Source: Fusibacillus kribbianus (lineage in GTDB: Bacteria; Bacillota; Clostridia; Lachnospirales; Lachnospiraceae). Taken from it: a stretch of 64,000 nt of DNA. The notes under the pieces are model-generated. The model was not told the DNA's origin, ran no database searches, and saw only the letters and a list, made by a program, of their open reading frames with translations. The stretch spans positions 62,001 to 126,000 of the forward strand of contig NZ_JASGBQ010000003.1 of the NCBI RefSeq assembly GCF_030053595.1, given 5' to 3'. Shown in pieces: positions 60,932 through 64,000 of this stretch. Both the position numbers and the translations under genes were made by a program. Each line of letters opens with the position of its first letter. The first letter of the stretch is position 1.

Positions 60932-60960
60932 ATTATACCATGCAAATTACTTTTTTCCAA
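60932..60960 (-). promoter_or_regulatory. Promoter of the EPS operon
   Basis: The minus strand reads TTGGAA, a 17-nt spacer that ends in TGG, then TATAAT, so an extended -10 with a perfect hexamer. It lies about 108 bp before the EpsG start, leaving a leader of roughly 100 nt in which I see no clear structure. Confidence 0.75.
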
Positions 60961-61002
60961 ATGCTTTGCTATATCCATCTCTCTAATTTCTTTTAAAAAC
61001 CG

Positions 61003-61031
61003 TTGTTCTCCTCTTTTCATTCTGATAAAAT
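61003..61031 (+). promoter_or_regulatory. Promoter of the plus-strand GT4 gene
   Basis: TTGTTC, a 17-nt spacer ending TGA, TAAAAT. It lies about 50 bp before the GT4 start, divergent from the EPS operon promoter. Confidence 0.65.
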
Positions 61032-61078
61032 AGATACGAAAGTCAAAAGAGAATCAAAATCAGGAGTATATCGCAGTC

Positions 61079-62191
61079 ATGAATCAGAAACCACGAAAAA
61101 AGATTCTTCTCATCACCAATCATTCCTATATGCTGTGGCAGTTCCGCAGAGAGCTGATCAGCGAACTGATGAAAGAAAACGAAGTCATTCTCAGCATGCC
61201 CTTTGTCGGCCATGAAGAGGATTTTCAAAAAATGGGGCTTCGATGCATTAATACGGACCTTGACCGCCGGGGCATCAATCCGATGACCGATTTAAAGCTT
61301 ATCAATACATATAAAAAAATGCTGAAACAGGAAAAACCGGATATGGTCATCACCTACTCCATCAAACCAAACGTGTATGCAGGCCTTATGTGCGGAAAGC
61401 TGGGGATTCCCTTCTGTGCCAATGTGCAGGGTCTGGGAACCGCTTTTCAGAAGCCTGTCCTGGCACAGTTTGTAACTGTACTCTATAAAATGGCCTTCCG
61501 AAAAGTCCGCACAGTTTTTTTTGAGAACCAGACCAATGCGGAGGAATTCCGGAAACGGCACATTATTCCCATAGAAAAGCAGACGATTCTGCGCGGAGCC
61601 GGCATCAATCTGGAACATTATGCACTGCAGCCTTACCCTGTCAATGACAAGGTACATTTTTTATTCCTTGGCCGTATCATGAGGGAAAAAGGTATTGATG
61701 AACTTTTTTCCGCCGCCTCCCGTCTCCATAAAGAAGGATTTTCTTTTATGGTGGATCTGGTCGGATTTTTCGAGGACGAATATAAAAAACAGGTAGAAGA
61801 TCTGGAAAATGCCGGAATCGTAAGTTTCCACGGATTTCAAAAAGATCCCCGTCCTTTCTACGCTGCTGCCGACTGTGTTGTCCTTCCCAGCTATCATGAA
61901 GGAATGAGCAATGTCCTTCTGGAGGCTGCTGCCGTAGGACGCCCTCTGATCACCAGCGACATTCCCGGGTGCAGAGAAGCAGTTGACAATGGAAAAACCG
62001 GTATCCTTGTCAAAGTCAAAGATACAGAAAGTCTCCATGCAGCCATGAAAAATATGATAAACCGTTCAGAAACTGACAGACAGAAAATGGGCCTTCTCGG
62101 AAGAAAAAAAATGGAAACAGAATTCCGGAAAGAGCTGGTCGTTGCCGAAACCATCCGGTCTCTCGGACTGAAAAAGGAGAAGCCGCTCTGA
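61079..62191 (+). CDS. GT4 family glycosyltransferase, PglA/CapM-like
   Basis: The 370-aa GT-B protein opens KKILLITNHSYMLWQFRREL, has YSIKPNVYAGL and ANVQGLGTAFQK near residue 120, LGRIMREKGIDEL, and the donor motif YHEGMSNVLLEAAAVG. This pattern is that of enzymes adding the second sugar to undecaprenyl-diphospho-sugars (PglA, CapM group). It is the only gene of the locus on the plus strand, with its own promoter and terminator, so it may be controlled apart from the rest. Confidence 0.92.
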   Translation: MNQKPRKKILLITNHSYMLWQFRRELISELMKENEVILSMPFVGHEEDFQKMGLRCINTDLDRRGINPMTDLKLINTYKKMLKQEKPDMVITYSIKPNVYAGLMCGKLGIPFCANVQGLGTAFQKPVLAQFVTVLYKMAFRKVRTVFFENQTNAEEFRKRHIIPIEKQTILRGAGINLEHYALQPYPVNDKVHFLFLGRIMREKGIDELFSAASRLHKEGFSFMVDLVGFFEDEYKKQVEDLENAGIVSFHGFQKDPRPFYAAADCVVLPSYHEGMSNVLLEAAAVGRPLITSDIPGCREAVDNGKTGILVKVKDTESLHAAMKNMINRSETDRQKMGLLGRKKMETEFRKELVVAETIRSLGLKKEKPL

Positions 62192-62216
62192 TAACGGAGT
62201 GCTTCCCCTTTTTTAC
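62175..62216 (+). terminator. Terminator after the plus-strand GT4 gene
   Basis: AAAGGAGAAGC and GCTTCCCCTTT pair across a loop of about 17 bases holding a further short CTC/GAG stem, then T-run and ACATTTTT. The left arm overlaps the end of the coding region. It may also serve the converging sugar-transferase gene. Confidence 0.65.
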
Positions 62217-62220
62217 ATTT

Positions 62221-62841
62221 TTACGATTCCTTGTTTTCCCTGGCGTGGATCGTTCCGGTTCCCCCTTCTACCACACCATCACTTTTAAAAACAGAACGAA
62301 ATGTTCCGAAGAAGCATTTGATATCCATGGGGAAGCTCAGATGCTCTACGTAATATCCGTCAAGCTTTGCCTTTTCTTCGATTTCCAGCTCATCCCGCCC
62401 ATGGATCTGCGCCCATCCGGTCAATCCCGGACGAACGTCATTGGCACCATATTTATCTCGTTCCGCAATCAGATCGAATTGATTCCATAATGCCGGCCGG
62501 GGGCCCACCACCGCCATATGTCCTGCAAAAATATTGAAAAGCTGAGGCAGTTCATCCAGGGAGGTTTTTCTTAAAAAACGCCCCACCTTTGTAATATACT
62601 TCTCCGGATTTTCCAGAAGATGTGTCGGCATGTCGTGAGGAGTATCCGTCCGCATTGTCCGGAATTTATAGATTTCAAAATGTCTTTTATGTATTCCCAC
62701 CCGCTTCTGTCTAAAAAAGATCGGGCCGGGTGATGTCAGTTTGATTGCGATGATGATAATGACAAACAGCCATGATAAACAGATCAGCCCCAAAAATGAA
62801 AGGATGATCGAGAGAATCCGCTTTATAAAACTGCGGTACAT
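62221..62841 (-). CDS. Undecaprenyl-phosphate sugar phosphotransferase (initiating)
   Basis: The 206-aa protein has one N-terminal membrane segment (residues 8-32) and the PglC-type catalytic core: LTSPGPIFFRQKRVG, FEIYKFRTM, TSLDELPQLFNI, VGPRPAL and RPGLTGWAQI. It moves a sugar 1-phosphate from UDP-sugar to undecaprenyl phosphate and so begins the EPS unit. It is the short form without the extra WbaP helices. It follows the kinase gene by 36 bp. Confidence 0.94.
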   Translation of the reverse strand: MYRSFIKRILSIILSFLGLICLSWLFVIIIIAIKLTSPGPIFFRQKRVGIHKRHFEIYKFRTMRTDTPHDMPTHLLENPEKYITKVGRFLRKTSLDELPQLFNIFAGHMAVVGPRPALWNQFDLIAERDKYGANDVRPGLTGWAQIHGRDELEIEEKAKLDGYYVEHLSFPMDIKCFFGTFRSVFKSDGVVEGGTGTIHARENKES

Positions 62842-62877
62842 TCAGTTTCCTCCCTTTTCCAAAACTCTTTCCATCGA

Positions 62878-64000
62878 TTATTCTTCTGTCTCATTTTCCT
62901 TTCTCTCTGATTTTTTCTTTTCGCCATATCCGTAGCCGTAGCCATACCCATAGCCATAGCCGTACTTACGACGTCCATAACCATAACCGTAGCCATATCC
63001 ATAATTATAGCCGGTAATTCCTGCTTCTGCTCCGTTGATGGCATATCCCAGTATTTTTATTCCGGTATCAGCCATTGTTTCCACACCTGACACAATCCTG
63101 TCGACTCTGGCATGATCCTGCCGGACTACCATGACAGCCCCCTGTGCAAAACGTGCTTCTATCGATGCGTCAGCAACCACACTGCAGGGAGGCGTATCCA
63201 CAATAACATAATCCGCATTCGCCTCGAGAGTGAGAAGAAGCTTTTCCATCCGCTTGCTTCCCAAAAACTTCACAGGATTGGATACAGCCGATATTCCCGG
63301 AAGGATAAGGAGTCTGGAATCTTTCTCATAAGATATCAGTGCGCTTTCCAACGGGACCTTCCCCTTAAGCACATCAGCAATTCCGGCAGATACCTGATCA
63401 AGGCCCAGGGCAGATGCCACCGAAGGGTTTCTCAGATCTCCGTCAACCAGTATGACGCGGTTTCCTTTTTTGGAAAGAGAAATTGCCAGATTCGCCGCAA
63501 AGGTAGTCTTCCCTTCCCCTGAAACTGCACTGGTCACAAGAATCCGGTGGATGTTCTGTTCCTCCGCATCCTTTAACAGTCTGGTACGGATCATACGAAA
63601 ACTCTCTCCAAGGACCACAGAACATTCCCTTGTATCCATCAAAACCAGCTGATTTGTTTTTTTGCTCCGTTTTTTCAATTTAACCAGCGGGATGCTTCCC
63701 AGGTAGGTAATATTCAGCCGTTTCTTTATATCCTCTTCCCTGCGGACGGTTTTTCTTGTCATTGCATAAAAGAAAAGGAAAGCCAGACTGATCACAGCGC
63801 CCAGAAACGCACCCTTTTTGGCACTGCTTTTAAAGTCCGGAGGATTCACAGCCGTATCGGGAACGCCGCTTTCATCCATCAGGGTAAGCTGTGTATCTCC
63901 TATAATATATTCTGCCACCGCAGGATAATTCTCGATAACTGCCTGCAGCACATCATATGCCATCTGCGGATCTGTTGAATTGACTTTTATTGTAAAGAGT
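62878..64000 (-). CDS. Polysaccharide co-polymerase / tyrosine autokinase (CpsD-type), partial
   Basis: The gene enters from beyond the right edge, so its N-terminus is missing. The visible 374 codons begin in a Wzz domain (KVNSTDPQMAYDVLQ), then one membrane helix (AFLGAVISLAFLFFYAM), then the BY-kinase: Walker A SAVSGEGKTTFAANLA, Walker A' ILVDGDLRNP and Walker B YVIVDTPP. The C-terminal tail has 13 Tyr alternating with Gly, broken by RRK, which should be the autophosphorylation cluster. It controls chain length and export of EPS. Wzz and kinase are one chain here, unlike the split CpsC/CpsD of many Firmicutes. Confidence 0.93.
   Translation of the reverse strand, partial: LFTIKVNSTDPQMAYDVLQAVIENYPAVAEYIIGDTQLTLMDESGVPDTAVNPPDFKSSAKKGAFLGAVISLAFLFFYAMTRKTVRREEDIKKRLNITYLGSIPLVKLKKRSKKTNQLVLMDTRECSVVLGESFRMIRTRLLKDAEEQNIHRILVTSAVSGEGKTTFAANLAISLSKKGNRVILVDGDLRNPSVASALGLDQVSAGIADVLKGKVPLESALISYEKDSRLLILPGISAVSNPVKFLGSKRMEKLLLTLEANADYVIVDTPPCSVVADASIEARFAQGAVMVVRQDHARVDRIVSGVETMADTGIKILGYAINGAEAGITGYNYGYGYGYGYGRRKYGYGYGYGYGYGYGEKKKSERKENETEE

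Overview
The window looks like chromosomal DNA of an endospore-forming, low-to-medium GC Firmicute, most likely a gut Lachnospiraceae (Clostridia). The reasons are a spoIIA operon joined to spoVAA-AB-AC, an orphan spoVAD, a lysine riboswitch in front of dapA-dapB, a valine-type T-box in front of valS, strong AGGAGG ribosome binding sites, and a long exopolysaccharide (EPS) locus carrying DUF1919, FrhB-like and pyruvyl-transferase genes. No rRNA, tRNA, CRISPR array or prophage was seen.

Layout. 1-2.7 kb (minus): dapB (cut by the window edge) and dapA behind a lysine riboswitch, a CobO/BtuR-type adenosyltransferase, and an SSB-like protein. 2.8-7.9 kb (plus): a CsbB-like polyprenyl-phosphate glycosyltransferase, a YfhO-type membrane protein and argH, ended by a strong terminator. 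8.0-9.6 kb (minus): xylB. 9.8-17.2 kb: a compact unit of a polytopic membrane protein, a CocE/NonD (S15) hydrolase, an APC permease, a divergent Crp/Fnr regulator and a second paralogous hydrolase. Both the permease promoter and the second hydrolase promoter carry a TGTCA-N6-TGACA-type palindrome exactly 41.5 bp upstream of the predicted start, next to an extended -10. Both hydrolases keep the Ser nucleophile but appear to lack the standard acid and His motifs. This is the best candidate for an undescribed system here.

17.2-17.6 kb holds three copies plus a partial fourth of a 106-bp tandem repeat with internal dyad symmetry. 17.6-25.6 kb (minus) is the sporulation region: spoIIAA-spoIIAB-sigF, then a near-consensus sigma-G promoter, then an 85-aa small membrane protein or lipoprotein, spoVAA, spoVAB and spoVAC. 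spoVAD lies 3.6 kb further on, separated by an MFS transporter, a glycerophosphodiesterase-like protein and an Rpn-family nuclease. 25.7-34.2 kb is housekeeping: a zinc-ribbon/TPR protein with a 50-aa partner, folC, a MATE transporter, a LysR regulator, and valS with its T-box.

34.3-41.3 kb holds a RiPP-like or sugar-linked accessory module: PqqD-like protein, radical SAM/SPASM protein, nucleotidyltransferase, metallophosphoesterase and an anchored extracellular protein. It is broken in the middle by a decayed IS21 element that has destroyed a P-loop gene and an HPr-kinase-like gene. 41.3-60.8 kb (minus) is one long EPS operon: Wzy/EpsG polymerase, Wzx flippase, two GT4, six GT2 (one fused to DUF1919), a DUF6625 protein, three left-handed beta-helix acyltransferases, two pyruvyl transferases, two FrhB-like iron-sulfur proteins and a frameshifted DUF1919 gene. 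61-64 kb: a plus-strand GT4, then the minus-strand initiating sugar transferase and a tyrosine autokinase with a Tyr-Gly repeat tail, cut by the window edge.

All functions are inferred from sequence motifs read by eye. No database search was run.
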